Positions 1 to 7,829 of a stretch of 16,483 bases of DNA are shown here, piece by piece (the first letter of the stretch is position 1; each line of letters begins with the position of its first letter). The stretch is from a bacterium (GTDB lineage Bacteria; Dependentiae; Babeliae; Babeliales; UASB340). The stretch covers positions 1 through 16,483 of the forward strand of contig DAOVNS010000021.1 of NCBI GenBank assembly GCA_030630075.1. The letters are read 5' to 3'. Below the pieces are notes generated by a model, which saw only the letters and a program-made list of their open reading frames with translations, was not told the origin of the DNA and did no database searches. The position numbers and the translations under genes are program-made.

Positions 1-448
1 GACAAAAAGAAAACTTTAAGACGAAATTCCTTTTTTATGTACCACAGAGACTTTAAGTTTTTGACTAATTTTGACTGCATTTACTTTATTCCCATTCCTA
101 GATATAAAAATACAATAAATTCCAACAACTTTCCTCCTCTGAATTATAAGAGGGGAGTGTTAAAAGTCAATTGAAAACTGATAAAAATCGGTTTTTCGGA
201 GCAAAAAATGATGTTTTTTATAAAAAAGCCCTAAGGCAACTATTATTAACGGGAGAATGCCTTGCAGAAAAGCCTGTTTTGCCTTAGAATAATTGTAATG
301 GCTGATATCTAAAATATTAAGAGCTTGGAGGTTGTATTTTTAATCTAAATAGAATCTTTAGAGTGCCTATAGAAGCTTTTAATTTTAAATTAATGTAAAT
401 AGAAAAAAATATTTTTTTGAATAATAAACTTAATTAATCAAGGAATCC
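1..448. other. Non-coding region upstream of lon
   Basis: I found no convincing gene on either strand. The stretch is A/T-rich with scattered stop codons. Two structured spots stand out: a 7-bp stem (134-140 with 149-155, loop of 8, including one G-T pair) and the larger inverted repeat at 231-287. No T-run follows either, so neither looks like a standard terminator. No clean sigma-70 promoter could be assigned for lon. The best pair, TTGCCT at 280-285 with TGATAT at 303-308 (17-nt spacer), is weak. No CIRCE heat-shock operator is visible. An unrecognised small RNA cannot be excluded. Confidence 0.5.
231..287 (+). repeat. Inverted repeat with alternative pairing upstream of lon
   Basis: CTAAGGCAA (231-239) is perfectly complementary to TTGCCTTAG (279-287). 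The 5' arm can instead pair through AAGGCA (233-238) with TGCCTT at 258-263, so two mutually exclusive hairpins are possible. The element lies about 160 nt before the lon start and is not followed by a U-run. It could be an operator, a leader structure or part of a small RNA; the sequence does not decide. Confidence 0.4.
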
Positions 449-2881
449 ATGGAACAATCAAATAAAACAGAACAAACTAGAAAAATCGGTTCGGATACAA
501 AACATTTTTTGCCTGTTTTACCGTTAAAAAACATGGTTGCTTTACCAAAAAGCATTATTCCCGTCGTTGTTGGAAGAGATGTCTCAAAAAAAGCGGTGGA
601 GCACGCATTTAAGGGCAACAAAGAAATTTTCGTAACGGCTCAAAAAGCGGTTGATATCGAAGTTCCTACTGCAAAAGATATCTTTGAATTTGGAACTCGT
701 GCTTTAATTTTACAAATGAACAGGTTACCAAACGGTACTTACAAATTGTTGGTTGAAGGTTTAAACAGATCTAAAGTTACTAAAGTTGGCGAAACAAAAG
801 ATTTTATTTCTGTGCAATGCAAAGACATTCCCGTTAAGCCTCTTGAAGATACTCCCGAGAATCAGGCAATTTGGCGCAACTTATATGATTTATTTAAAGA
901 GTATGTTCATCTAAACGAAAAAATCTCTCAAGATATTTTAGGAATGTTTAGAGATTTACATGATTTAGATTACTTAACAGATACAATTGCCGTTCAGGTT
1001 CCTATTGATTTTAAAGAACGCCAAAACATATTAGAGTTGGTTGATTTAAAAAAACGAGCTTTAAGATTAAGTGTTGTATTAAACAATGAACTCGAAGTTT
1101 TAACTGCAGAAAAAAACATTAGAAAAAGAGTTCAGCGTCAGATCGAAAAAAATCAAAAAGATTATTATCTAAATGAGCAGATGCGTGCGATTCAGCACGA
1201 ATTAGGAAAAGAAGATTTCCAACAAGAAATTAATGATTTACGTAAAAAAGCAAAAAAAATAAAAATACCTGCTCAGGCTATGGAAAAGGTTGAATCTGAA
1301 CTTAAAAGATTAGAACAGATGCAGCCAACTTCACCAGAAGCAACAGTTACCAGAAACTATGTTGACTGGGTACTTAATGTGCCTTGGCATAAAGCTACAA
1401 AAGATGATATTAGTTTAGATGATGCTGAAAAAATTCTTGAATCTTCTCATGCCGGTATGAAAAAACCTAAAGAAAGAATTATTGAGTTTTTGGCTGCTAA
1501 AAAATTTGCAGGAAAAAATTTAAAAAAATCTCCAATAATTTGTCTTGCAGGTCCTCCCGGAGTTGGTAAAACTTCTCTTGCGCTTTCTATTGCAGAAGCT
1601 TTAGGAAGAAAGATGGTGAGAATTTCACTTGGTGGAATGCGAGATGAAGCAGAAATTAGAGGACACAGAAGAACTTATATTGGTGCAATGCCAGGTAAAA
1701 TTATACAAGCAATGAAACGTGCAAAAGTTGTAAATCCTGTAATTGTGCTTGATGAAGTAGATAAAATGGCAATGGATTTTAGGGGTGATCCTGCATCAGC
1801 ATTGCTTGAAGTTTTAGATCCAGAACAAAACAGTGCATTTGCTGATTACTTTTTAGAAGTTGATTATGATCTTTCAAAGGTAATGTTTATAACAACTGCA
1901 AATGTTATTGATAATGTTCCGTATCCTTTGCTCGATAGAATGGAAATCATAAATCTTTCTGGATATACCCAAGAAGAAAAATTAAAAATTGCTAAAGAGT
2001 TTTTGATGCCAAAACTTCTTAAAGAACATGGTTTAAAAGATTCTAATATCGATTTATCGGATAAAGTTCTAGATGATTTAATTGAAGAATACACAAAAGA
2101 AGCTGGTGTTCGTCAGTTAGAAAGAGTTTTAGCCGCGGTTTTGCGTAAAAGCATTCAAGTCTTGCTAAAAGATAAAGAAATAAAAACTGTAAAAATTACA
2201 GCAGAAAAAATAGAAAAATGGTTTGGTGCTCCAAAGTTTAAAAGACCCGAACGAAAAATAGATAAAAAAATTGGACTTGTTACAGGTCTTGCATGGACAG
2301 AAGTTGGCGGAGATATTTTAGAGATTGAAGTAGCCGTTCTTAAAGGAAAAGGTGCTTTAACTTTAACCGGTCAACTTGGCGAAGTTATGCAGGAATCTGC
2401 GCAAGCTGCAATGAGTTATATAAGATCTAGAGCCAAAGACTTTGGATTAAAAGAAAACTTTTATGCAGATTTTGATATTCACGTTCATGTACCCGAAGGT
2501 GCAATACCTAAAGATGGTCCTTCTGCTGGTATTACAATGGCAACAGCTCTTGTTTCTGCATTAACTAAAAATCCCGTAGATAAAAAGATTGCAATGACCG
2601 GAGAAATTACATTGCAAGGAAGAGTTTTGGCTGTTGGTGGATTAAAAGAAAAGCTTTTAGCTGCAACTCGCTTTGGAATTAAAAAAGTTATTGTTTCTAA
2701 AGAAAACTTTAACGACATAAAAGAATTCAAAGATGAATTGGATAAGTCTTTAGAAATTGTTTATGTAGAACATGTTGACGAAGTTATTGAACATGTTTTT
2801 GATAAAGATGCTTTTAAGAAAAAAGCTAAAGCTAAAAGTAAGAAAAAAGCTGTAAAATCTAAAGCTAAAAAGAAAAAGTAA
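449..2881 (+). CDS. lon: ATP-dependent protease Lon (LonA type)
   Basis: Cytoplasmic AAA+ serine protease that degrades misfolded and regulatory proteins. At 810 residues it is close to the usual LonA size (E. coli 784). Order: N-terminal substrate-recognition domain (about 20-215), a helical coiled-coil linker, the AAA+ module with Walker A GPPGVGKT at 368-375 and Walker B D435-E436, and a C-terminal peptidase with the Ser-Lys dyad S692 (PKDGPSAG) and K735 (GGLKEK). All key residues are intact. The start is ATG 449, with AAGGA at 440-444. The odd part is the C-terminus: the last 22 residues hold 14 lysines, an extension beyond the usual Lon fold that might bind nucleic acid or polyphosphate (inference). 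The gene is monocistronic, ending at a strong hairpin before an effector-like gene. Confidence 0.97.
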   Translation: MEQSNKTEQTRKIGSDTKHFLPVLPLKNMVALPKSIIPVVVGRDVSKKAVEHAFKGNKEIFVTAQKAVDIEVPTAKDIFEFGTRALILQMNRLPNGTYKLLVEGLNRSKVTKVGETKDFISVQCKDIPVKPLEDTPENQAIWRNLYDLFKEYVHLNEKISQDILGMFRDLHDLDYLTDTIAVQVPIDFKERQNILELVDLKKRALRLSVVLNNELEVLTAEKNIRKRVQRQIEKNQKDYYLNEQMRAIQHELGKEDFQQEINDLRKKAKKIKIPAQAMEKVESELKRLEQMQPTSPEATVTRNYVDWVLNVPWHKATKDDISLDDAEKILESSHAGMKKPKERIIEFLAAKKFAGKNLKKSPIICLAGPPGVGKTSLALSIAEALGRKMVRISLGGMRDEAEIRGHRRTYIGAMPGKIIQAMKRAKVVNPVIVLDEVDKMAMDFRGDPASALLEVLDPEQNSAFADYFLEVDYDLSKVMFITTANVIDNVPYPLLDRMEIINLSGYTQEEKLKIAKEFLMPKLLKEHGLKDSNIDLSDKVLDDLIEEYTKEAGVRQLERVLAAVLRKSIQVLLKDKEIKTVKITAEKIEKWFGAPKFKRPERKIDKKIGLVTGLAWTEVGGDILEIEVAVLKGKGALTLTGQLGEVMQESAQAAMSYIRSRAKDFGLKENFYADFDIHVHVPEGAIPKDGPSAGITMATALVSALTKNPVDKKIAMTGEITLQGRVLAVGGLKEKLLAATRFGIKKVIVSKENFNDIKEFKDELDKSLEIVYVEHVDEVIEHVFDKDAFKKKAKAKSKKKAVKSKAKKKK

Positions 2882-2899
2882 TAAAAATAAGTAATTTAC

Positions 2900-2957
2900 A
2901 AAAGTGCCGTTTTTTATTGATTTTGTAAAAAGAAATTATATAAAAAGCGGCACTTTT
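2900..2957 (+). terminator. Probable intrinsic terminator after lon
   Basis: AAAAGTGCCG (2900-2909) pairs perfectly over 10 bp with CGGCACTTTT (2948-2957). The stem extends inward through T-rich and A-rich tracts (2910-2915 with 2942-2946). It begins 18 nt after the lon stop codon. The 3' arm ends in only four Ts, so termination strength is uncertain, but the position fits a lon terminator. Confidence 0.65.
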
Positions 2958-3048
2958 ATCTAAAAAAGATTGTTTTTTGTCATATTTAATAAAGTTGACA
3001 GGGGGCATTTTTCGGACAGTCCGTTTGTTGTTATATTTGTACTACATG

Positions 3049-3094
3049 TATTTTTAATACGGGTATTTGAGAATACATGTATTAAAAATAGAAT
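3049..3094 (+). promoter_or_regulatory. Inverted repeat overlapping a candidate promoter of the ankyrin gene
   Basis: TATTTTTAATAC (3049-3060) is perfectly complementary to GTATTAAAAATA (3079-3090). The intervening loop contains a second small stem (GTATT 3063-3067 with AATAC 3072-3076). A candidate promoter, TTGAGA (3067-3072), 16-nt spacer, TAGAAT (3089-3094), lies across it. Its predicted start point is near 3101, just before the G-rich ribosome site. The repeat could therefore be a dyad operator, or a leader hairpin if transcription starts further upstream. Confidence 0.35.
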
Positions 3095-3113
3095 TATTTA
3101 ATTGGGGGTTATT

Positions 3114-4001
3114 ATGAAAAATAAATTAATAAAATTAATATCACTTGTTGCTTTAACATTACCAATGTTATTTGCAATATCAATAAATGTTTATTCTATG
3201 GAACAACCGCATCCAATGGACGGTCATCCTGCATCCATCGCGGACGGTACAGATTATCTTTCTGCGTTGTCAGGATTACCGGCACAATTGATTTTAAGTA
3301 ATCTTAGTGATGATCTTAACTCAGTTAAAAGTCTTTCTGCTACGAGTAAGTGTTTTAGAGATTTAACAAAAGAATTAAGAGAAGCCTATATGTTTTTTGT
3401 TCCTAATCCTCATGGTAATGATTATAAAAAGGCTTTAATAGAATATAAAAGGCTTTGTGATATAAGAGAAAAGCCTGGATGTGCTTATTTTCAAGAAAGG
3501 AAGTTTAGAATATTGAATGACTTTATTTTTGATAAATTAGTAGAAGAATTAAATAAGTCTGAAGAAGAAATGGATATTGAAAATAAATTTAAAATCCCAT
3601 TATCTTTGGGAATTAAATTGTATAATATTATTCATTCAAAAAGAGAAACAACATTCTTTATTCTTGCAGCTTTATGTGATTGTTTAGATATCGTTAGACT
3701 GTTTTTGGCTTCAGGTGTGAAAGTAGATCAAGCGAATAATGAGGGTGCGACAGCTTTGATGGCTGCTGTATTTAAAGGACATGTTCCCGTTGTAAGATTG
3801 CTTTTACGTAATGGTGCGGATTTGACTTCAAGATTAGATTCAACAATACCTGAGTTTGGCGGATGTACGGCTTTAGAAATTGCAGAACGAAAAGGCTGTC
3901 ACGAAATTGCAGAGATGATTCGAGCAGAAGAAGCTCGCCGTGCAGAAAGAAAAAGAGCTGCTGCTTATGATGATATAAATCCAAGACCATTAAAAAGATA
4001 A
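3114..4001 (+). CDS. Secreted F-box and ankyrin-repeat protein, candidate host effector
   Basis: A 295-residue protein with a Sec signal peptide (1 to about 28: basic KNK start, hydrophobic core, possible cleavage after VYS). Residues 50-87 fit an F-box (LSGLPAQLILSNLS, then a SATSKCFRDL-type second half), the domain that docks substrates to eukaryotic SCF ubiquitin ligases. Roughly three ankyrin repeats follow (about 178-206, 210-239, 248-272). The tail is basic, with RRAERKR and RPLKR clusters that resemble a bipartite nuclear signal. ATG 3114 is chosen over an in-frame TTG at 3102 because GGGGG (3104-3108) sits 5 nt before it and the signal peptide starts cleanly. It is probably monocistronic, between two hairpins. 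A role in redirecting host ubiquitination is inference; the exact substrate is unknown. Confidence 0.85.
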   Translation: MKNKLIKLISLVALTLPMLFAISINVYSMEQPHPMDGHPASIADGTDYLSALSGLPAQLILSNLSDDLNSVKSLSATSKCFRDLTKELREAYMFFVPNPHGNDYKKALIEYKRLCDIREKPGCAYFQERKFRILNDFIFDKLVEELNKSEEEMDIENKFKIPLSLGIKLYNIIHSKRETTFFILAALCDCLDIVRLFLASGVKVDQANNEGATALMAAVFKGHVPVVRLLLRNGADLTSRLDSTIPEFGGCTALEIAERKGCHEIAEMIRAEEARRAERKRAAAYDDINPRPLKR

Positions 4002-4031
4002 AAAATAATTAAATAAATTTGATTTAAAACA

Positions 4032-4065
4032 AAAAAAGGCTTCTAAAAAAACAGAGGCCTTTTTT
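4032..4065. terminator. Bidirectional intrinsic terminator
   Basis: A 13-bp stem (4032-4044 with 4053-4065, one G-T wobble) has an 8-nt loop of mostly A. The arms are A-rich on the left and T-rich on the right, so the hairpin is followed by a U-run on both strands. It sits between the convergent ankyrin-protein gene and waaA and can serve both. Confidence 0.9.
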
Positions 4066-4069
4066 GTTT

Positions 4070-5455
4070 TCAGAGTTTTTGCAATAAAAAATCTAAATTG
4101 TTTTGAACATTGATTGATTCATTTTTTAACCAATCAAATGCATTTTTACCCGTTTGATTACAAAGAGTTTTGTTTTCAAGAAGTAGAATTGTTTTTTGTA
4201 ATAATTCATCTTCGCTTGAAGTTTTAAATAAAGCATTATGTTTTTCTAGTTGATCTGCAATATCTTTGCAATTTTGATAATGTGGACCAATCATTGATGG
4301 TTTTGCCCAAACGGCAGGTTCAAGTAAATTATGACCGCCAACAGGAACAAATGTTCCGCCTAAATAAAAAATATCGCAAAGTTGATAAAGTTTAAACAGT
4401 TCGCCTAGTTTGCAAACAAGTAAAATGTCATTTTGGTCAAATACTGTTTTTGCGATTACCCTTCGAGATGTCGCTTCGCTCCTTCTCAGGGCGAATGGGG
4501 TGGCGGGTATATTTTCGTCCCACATGAAGTATTTAATTTTTTGAGTTCGTTCCGTTTTATTCTTCAAATTTAGAGATTCTATTTTATTAATTAATTCTTG
4601 TTTCCAATGAAAATGTCGAGGAGCAAGAATAAGTTTTAGATCGGGAAACTTGGTTTTTAAATTTTTATAAAGATTTAAATAAACATCTAATTCTCCAGGA
4701 TGAACGGAGCCAACAAGTAAAGTTGGATGTTCTGGTCTAAAAGAGTATTCTTCGGGATTTTTTTTAATTGATTCTTCTTTTTTTACAAGAACGTTTAAAG
4801 TTTTTATATTTCCTAAAACTTTTAATTTTCCAGCTTTAATTCCTAAGCTTTTAAAGTTTATTTTGTCATCTTCGCTTTGTGTAAAAATTAAATTAAATAT
4901 ATTAAAAAGCGGTTTGAATATAAATTTAAGTTTATGATATTTGTTTTTAGAACGTGTACTTATTCGTGCGTTTAGTAAAAAAGTTGGAATTTTAAACCAC
5001 TTAGAAAGTAATAAAAAATTGGGCCAAATTTCTGCTTCTATAATTATTATCGATGTTGGTTTAATTCTTTTAAATGCTAAAAACATGCAAAACAAAAAAT
5101 CAAAAGGTAAAAAACTAATAAAATCTGCATTAAGATTTTTTTGTGCCATTTTTTTGCCGGTTGGAGTTCCTGTTGTTACATAGCAAATAGCGTTTTTATC
5201 TTTTGTTTTTATTTGATCAATTAAATTTTGTATTGAAAGTATTTCACCGACGGACACTGCATGAATCCATACAACTTTATTTTGACTCGAGAGTGTTTTA
5301 GAAACTTTTGGAACAAAGCCTTTGCGTTCCCAAAAATTTCCGAATACAGATTTTCCTTTTAATTTTCTTACTAACAAATAAATAAGAAAAAAAGGCAGTA
5401 AAATAATTTGTAGTATCTGATAAACGATAAAAATAAAAATTAATTGAAATTGCAT
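4070..5455 (-). CDS. waaA: 3-deoxy-D-manno-octulosonic acid (Kdo) transferase
   Basis: GT30-family inner-membrane glycosyltransferase that adds Kdo from CMP-Kdo to lipid A precursor, so the cell should make LPS. From ATG 5455 the product is 461 residues. It has an N-terminal membrane anchor (about 3-28), the N-domain motif VWIHAVSVGE with the likely catalytic E71, a VTTGTPTG segment, LVGSVHPGE and LAPRHFHW in the C-domain, and the family motif GGHNLLEPAVWAKP. An upstream in-frame TTG (5483-5485) would overlap the channel gene; the ATG matches the family N-terminus better, although its ribosome site is poor. It is the last gene of the binding-protein/channel/waaA run. Odd feature: residues about 318-334 come from an inserted palindromic repeat in the loop before the LLVCKLGEL strand, and the frame is kept. 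Confidence 0.93.
   Translation of the reverse strand: MQFQLIFIFIVYQILQIILLPFFLIYLLVRKLKGKSVFGNFWERKGFVPKVSKTLSSQNKVVWIHAVSVGEILSIQNLIDQIKTKDKNAICYVTTGTPTGKKMAQKNLNADFISFLPFDFLFCMFLAFKRIKPTSIIIIEAEIWPNFLLLSKWFKIPTFLLNARISTRSKNKYHKLKFIFKPLFNIFNLIFTQSEDDKINFKSLGIKAGKLKVLGNIKTLNVLVKKEESIKKNPEEYSFRPEHPTLLVGSVHPGELDVYLNLYKNLKTKFPDLKLILAPRHFHWKQELINKIESLNLKNKTERTQKIKYFMWDENIPATPFALRRSEATSRRVIAKTVFDQNDILLVCKLGELFKLYQLCDIFYLGGTFVPVGGHNLLEPAVWAKPSMIGPHYQNCKDIADQLEKHNALFKTSSEDELLQKTILLLENKTLCNQTGKNAFDWLKNESINVQNNLDFLLQKL
4457..4504 (-). repeat. Palindromic repeat inserted in frame within waaA
   Basis: About 48 nt that are clearly more G+C-rich than the surrounding gene. It can fold: CCCT and GAGA (4459-4462, 4465-4468) pair with TCTC and AGGG (4484-4487, 4488-4491). 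On the minus strand it contains CCTGAG, then GCGAAGCG, then TCGAAGG. The same block order occurs in the intergenic repeat at 11601-11626. It encodes an arginine- and alanine-rich peptide (PFALRRSEATSRRV) in a surface-loop position where other WaaA proteins vary. It resembles Rickettsia palindromic elements in behaviour; membership of a named family was not tested. Confidence 0.75.
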
Positions 5456-5477
5456 TATCTTGTGAACCGAAACTTTA

Positions 5478-6560
5478 CTAAACAAAAAATATGTTATGAG
5501 TAATCGCTGCTATAAGTATTAATAAAATTAATATTATCATTAGGTTATTTAATTTTTCTAGCAATGCAACTTTTTTGTTTTGTATTTCTTCACTATAATT
5601 ACTGATTTTTTTCATAACAAGTAGTATGTAAGCCTGAAATATCAAAATTATTAAAGACAGAAATACCAGCAAGAAATATGTAAAGTCAGCTTTTGTTATA
5701 TTTCCCATTGATGGTGAAAGTTGCAAAATAACCATTCTGAATAAGACTAATATTGGCATAGATGAAGAAATAATTGTCATTCTTTGTATGTATTGAGGAA
5801 TTTCTATCATTAAGGTGAAAAAACAGATAAAAAAGATTACGTACATTGGGAAATATAATGTTATTAAATCGCGTAAACTGCTATTTTCAAAATTTATTGT
5901 AAATACCGCACAGGGATAACTGAGACTCATTTCAGTTTCATTATCGGCATTTTTTTCTAAAACAGATTTTATAAAGCCAGATTGAACAATTTTTTTAGTT
6001 GGAAGCCATGTGGAAACTAAAATGTCATCCGCAAGAACAAAATTATCCAGATCGGAATTAAAGCACAACTCGCTTGGAGTAACGCTTCTGTTTTCAAGAA
6101 TCATATTTAAACGGTGGTCGCCAATTGGAAAATAACTATAGTTTAAGTATGCCTTAAAGTTAACCTTTACCTGATATGCAACTGTTACCCTATTTTCTAT
6201 TTTACGTATCATTGGGGCAGATTTATAAACAATTTCTCCATTTTTAAAGTCAAATTTATCGATGGTGTTTATTGATTCTGTTCCTATTGGAAAACGAAAC
6301 CAGACAATTGCATCAAGCGCAAAATTATTTTGATATATTTCAAATGTTGGAAAATTATTTATATGTAATCCTACATCCACATTTGATGATATTTTTTTTA
6401 CATTATCTTTTACTTTTAAAATGGGATAAATTTTTTCGCCAAAATTTTCTTGATGATGTTCGATAAACAATAATGTAATAATATAAATTGTTACAAAGAA
6501 GATACATAAGATTTGAAATTTAATATTTTTTATAAGATTAAAAAAAGAAGGTACAAACAT
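5478..6560 (-). CDS. Pentameric ligand-gated ion channel homologue (Cys-loop/GLIC type)
   Basis: At 360 residues it is the size of the Gloeobacter channel GLIC. Layout: N-terminal hydrophobic segment (about 13-33), a beta-rich extracytoplasmic domain (34-228), then four helices M1 (231-253, with the conserved proline P238), M2 (258-280), M3 (292-317) and M4 (335-358). The ligand-domain start VDVGLHI...F.LDAIVWFRFP parallels GLIC. FPIGDHRL (144-151) occupies the Cys-loop FPFD position, without the cysteines, as in prokaryotic members. The M2-M3 loop SPSMGNITKADF matches the family pattern. These matches are from memory of GLIC, not a search. It starts 3 nt after the binding-protein gene, with AAAGGA before ATG 6560, so they are translationally linked. 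Ligand and ion selectivity are unknown; R260 and serines 266-268 lie in or beside M2. It probably acts in the inner membrane. Confidence 0.85.
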   Translation of the reverse strand: MFVPSFFNLIKNIKFQILCIFFVTIYIITLLFIEHHQENFGEKIYPILKVKDNVKKISSNVDVGLHINNFPTFEIYQNNFALDAIVWFRFPIGTESINTIDKFDFKNGEIVYKSAPMIRKIENRVTVAYQVKVNFKAYLNYSYFPIGDHRLNMILENRSVTPSELCFNSDLDNFVLADDILVSTWLPTKKIVQSGFIKSVLEKNADNETEMSLSYPCAVFTINFENSSLRDLITLYFPMYVIFFICFFTLMIEIPQYIQRMTIISSSMPILVLFRMVILQLSPSMGNITKADFTYFLLVFLSLIILIFQAYILLVMKKISNYSEEIQNKKVALLEKLNNLMIILILLILIAAITHNIFFV

Positions 6561-6563
6561 TTT

Positions 6564-7784
6564 TTATCCTTTAATTAAAGATACTTTTTCGCCGAATGCA
6601 TGACGATTTTGAGGGTTGAAGTCGACTTTAAAACCGCCAAGATCGTAATCTTGCATTTGTTCTATTTGTGCAATTATTTTTTCTTTTGTTATCGGGCCAG
6701 TTAAGTTTTTAATTGCAAGAGTAATAATTTTTGCACTGATATAATAAGTTAAAGATAAAATATTAAAAACTTCTTCAGGGAAAAACTTAGTTAAGTTTTC
6801 TTGATATTCTTTAACAATAGGAATAGAGGCATCTTTGGGATCTGGAACGGCAGATGAATAGAAGAATTTCGCGCCTTTTTCTCTTAAAATATCTCCGACA
6901 AGAAAAGCAGAATCTATTCCTAAAAACGTTGTACCAAAATCACCGTGTTCAAAAAAATTACTTATAAGTTTTACTGTTGGTGGTGTTGTAGAAATACAAA
7001 TAATAACTTTTGGATCGGCTTTTAATAATTTTTTGGCGGATCTTTTAATATTCATTGTAAATCTATTATAATTTTCTACGGCCAGTGGCGAAATTCCATA
7101 TTGTTTTAAAAGATTTATTGCATCATTGGTGATGCCCGTAGAAAATCCGTCATCTGCATGAAATATTGCAATACGCCTAAACCCGAGATTGTTAATTGTG
7201 TGATCAATCAACAATTCGATTTGAGGTTTTATAAGTCCCGGACCGTTAATTATATCTGTTAAGTTTGGATTGGTAAGTTTTGATCCTCCTGCCCACGGAA
7301 AAAACATTGCAATTTCACCGTTTTCTATAAGAGGCAAAACTTTTACAATACTTCGTGTTCCCATGTTTCCTAAAAACATGTCGATTTTATACTTTGTTCT
7401 CATAAAATCGATGTTTTTTTCTGCTTGCAGTGGTTCTCCCATGTCATCCATGCTGATAAGTTTTAGTTTTTTATTTTTAATACCGCCTTGCTCGTTGATA
7501 GCATTAAAGCATGCAATTATGCCACTTTCTATGATATCGCCATAAAGTTTGAATGCTTTTGATTTATAACGAGATTGACCAAAAACAATTTCTTTTGAAT
7601 GATCAACTGTAATTTCAGATTTTTCTTGAGTTTTAGTTTCTTCGGTTTTTGTTATTTCTTTTTTTGTCTGCGTTGTTTCTATTTTGAAGTTAGTAAAATT
7701 TACAAAATAGAAAATGAGAAACGTAGTAAAACCTATAACAGATAAGGCAAGAAATATTTTAAAGAGATGTTTCTTCAACTTCAT
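6564..7784 (-). CDS. Membrane-anchored type I periplasmic ligand-binding protein (Leu/Ile/Val-binding-like)
   Basis: A 406-residue protein. Residues 8-29 form an uncleaved-looking transmembrane anchor behind a basic start (KLKKH). A K/T/E-rich linker follows (about 36-64), then a type I periplasmic binding fold (65-406) related to branched-chain amino acid and receptor-family binding proteins. Visible family features are the opening IVFGQS, the helix with NEQGGI followed by KLKLISMDDMGEP, a mid-domain RIAIFHADDGFSTG strand-turn, and DYDLGGFKVDF near the end. There is no lipobox cysteine, so attachment is by the N-terminal helix. AGGAG lies before ATG 7784 and a consensus-like promoter sits just upstream. 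No ABC permease or ATPase genes are adjacent; the neighbour is a ligand-gated channel homologue. It may therefore present ligand to the channel rather than feed a transporter (inference). Confidence 0.88.
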   Translation of the reverse strand: MKLKKHLFKIFLALSVIGFTTFLIFYFVNFTNFKIETTQTKKEITKTEETKTQEKSEITVDHSKEIVFGQSRYKSKAFKLYGDIIESGIIACFNAINEQGGIKNKKLKLISMDDMGEPLQAEKNIDFMRTKYKIDMFLGNMGTRSIVKVLPLIENGEIAMFFPWAGGSKLTNPNLTDIINGPGLIKPQIELLIDHTINNLGFRRIAIFHADDGFSTGITNDAINLLKQYGISPLAVENYNRFTMNIKRSAKKLLKADPKVIICISTTPPTVKLISNFFEHGDFGTTFLGIDSAFLVGDILREKGAKFFYSSAVPDPKDASIPIVKEYQENLTKFFPEEVFNILSLTYYISAKIITLAIKNLTGPITKEKIIAQIEQMQDYDLGGFKVDFNPQNRHAFGEKVSLIKG

Positions 7785-7829
7785 ACTACTCTCCTGAATC
7801 TTTTTTAATTTTTAAAGTCTATCAGGTGG

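Noticed and set aside
134..155. 7-bp stem as a terminator or small-RNA end
   Set aside because: The stem is short, includes a G-T pair, and no T-run follows on either strand.
2995..3000. Perfect TTGACA as a -35 box for the ankyrin-protein gene
   Set aside because: No acceptable -10 hexamer lies 15 to 19 nt downstream; the region there is the CGGACAGTCCG palindrome.
3102..3116. TTG 3102 as the start of the F-box/ankyrin protein
   Set aside because: It would place the GGGGG ribosome site inside the coding sequence and put extra residues before a clean signal peptide; ATG 3114 fits better.
5453..5485. TTG 5485 as the waaA start
   Set aside because: It would lie immediately beside the end of the channel gene and adds ten residues not seen at the start of the family; ATG 5455 precedes the membrane anchor directly.
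7270..7545. Open frame antisense to the binding-protein gene
   Set aside because: It is fully contained within a well-supported gene on the other strand and has no motif or ribosome site.
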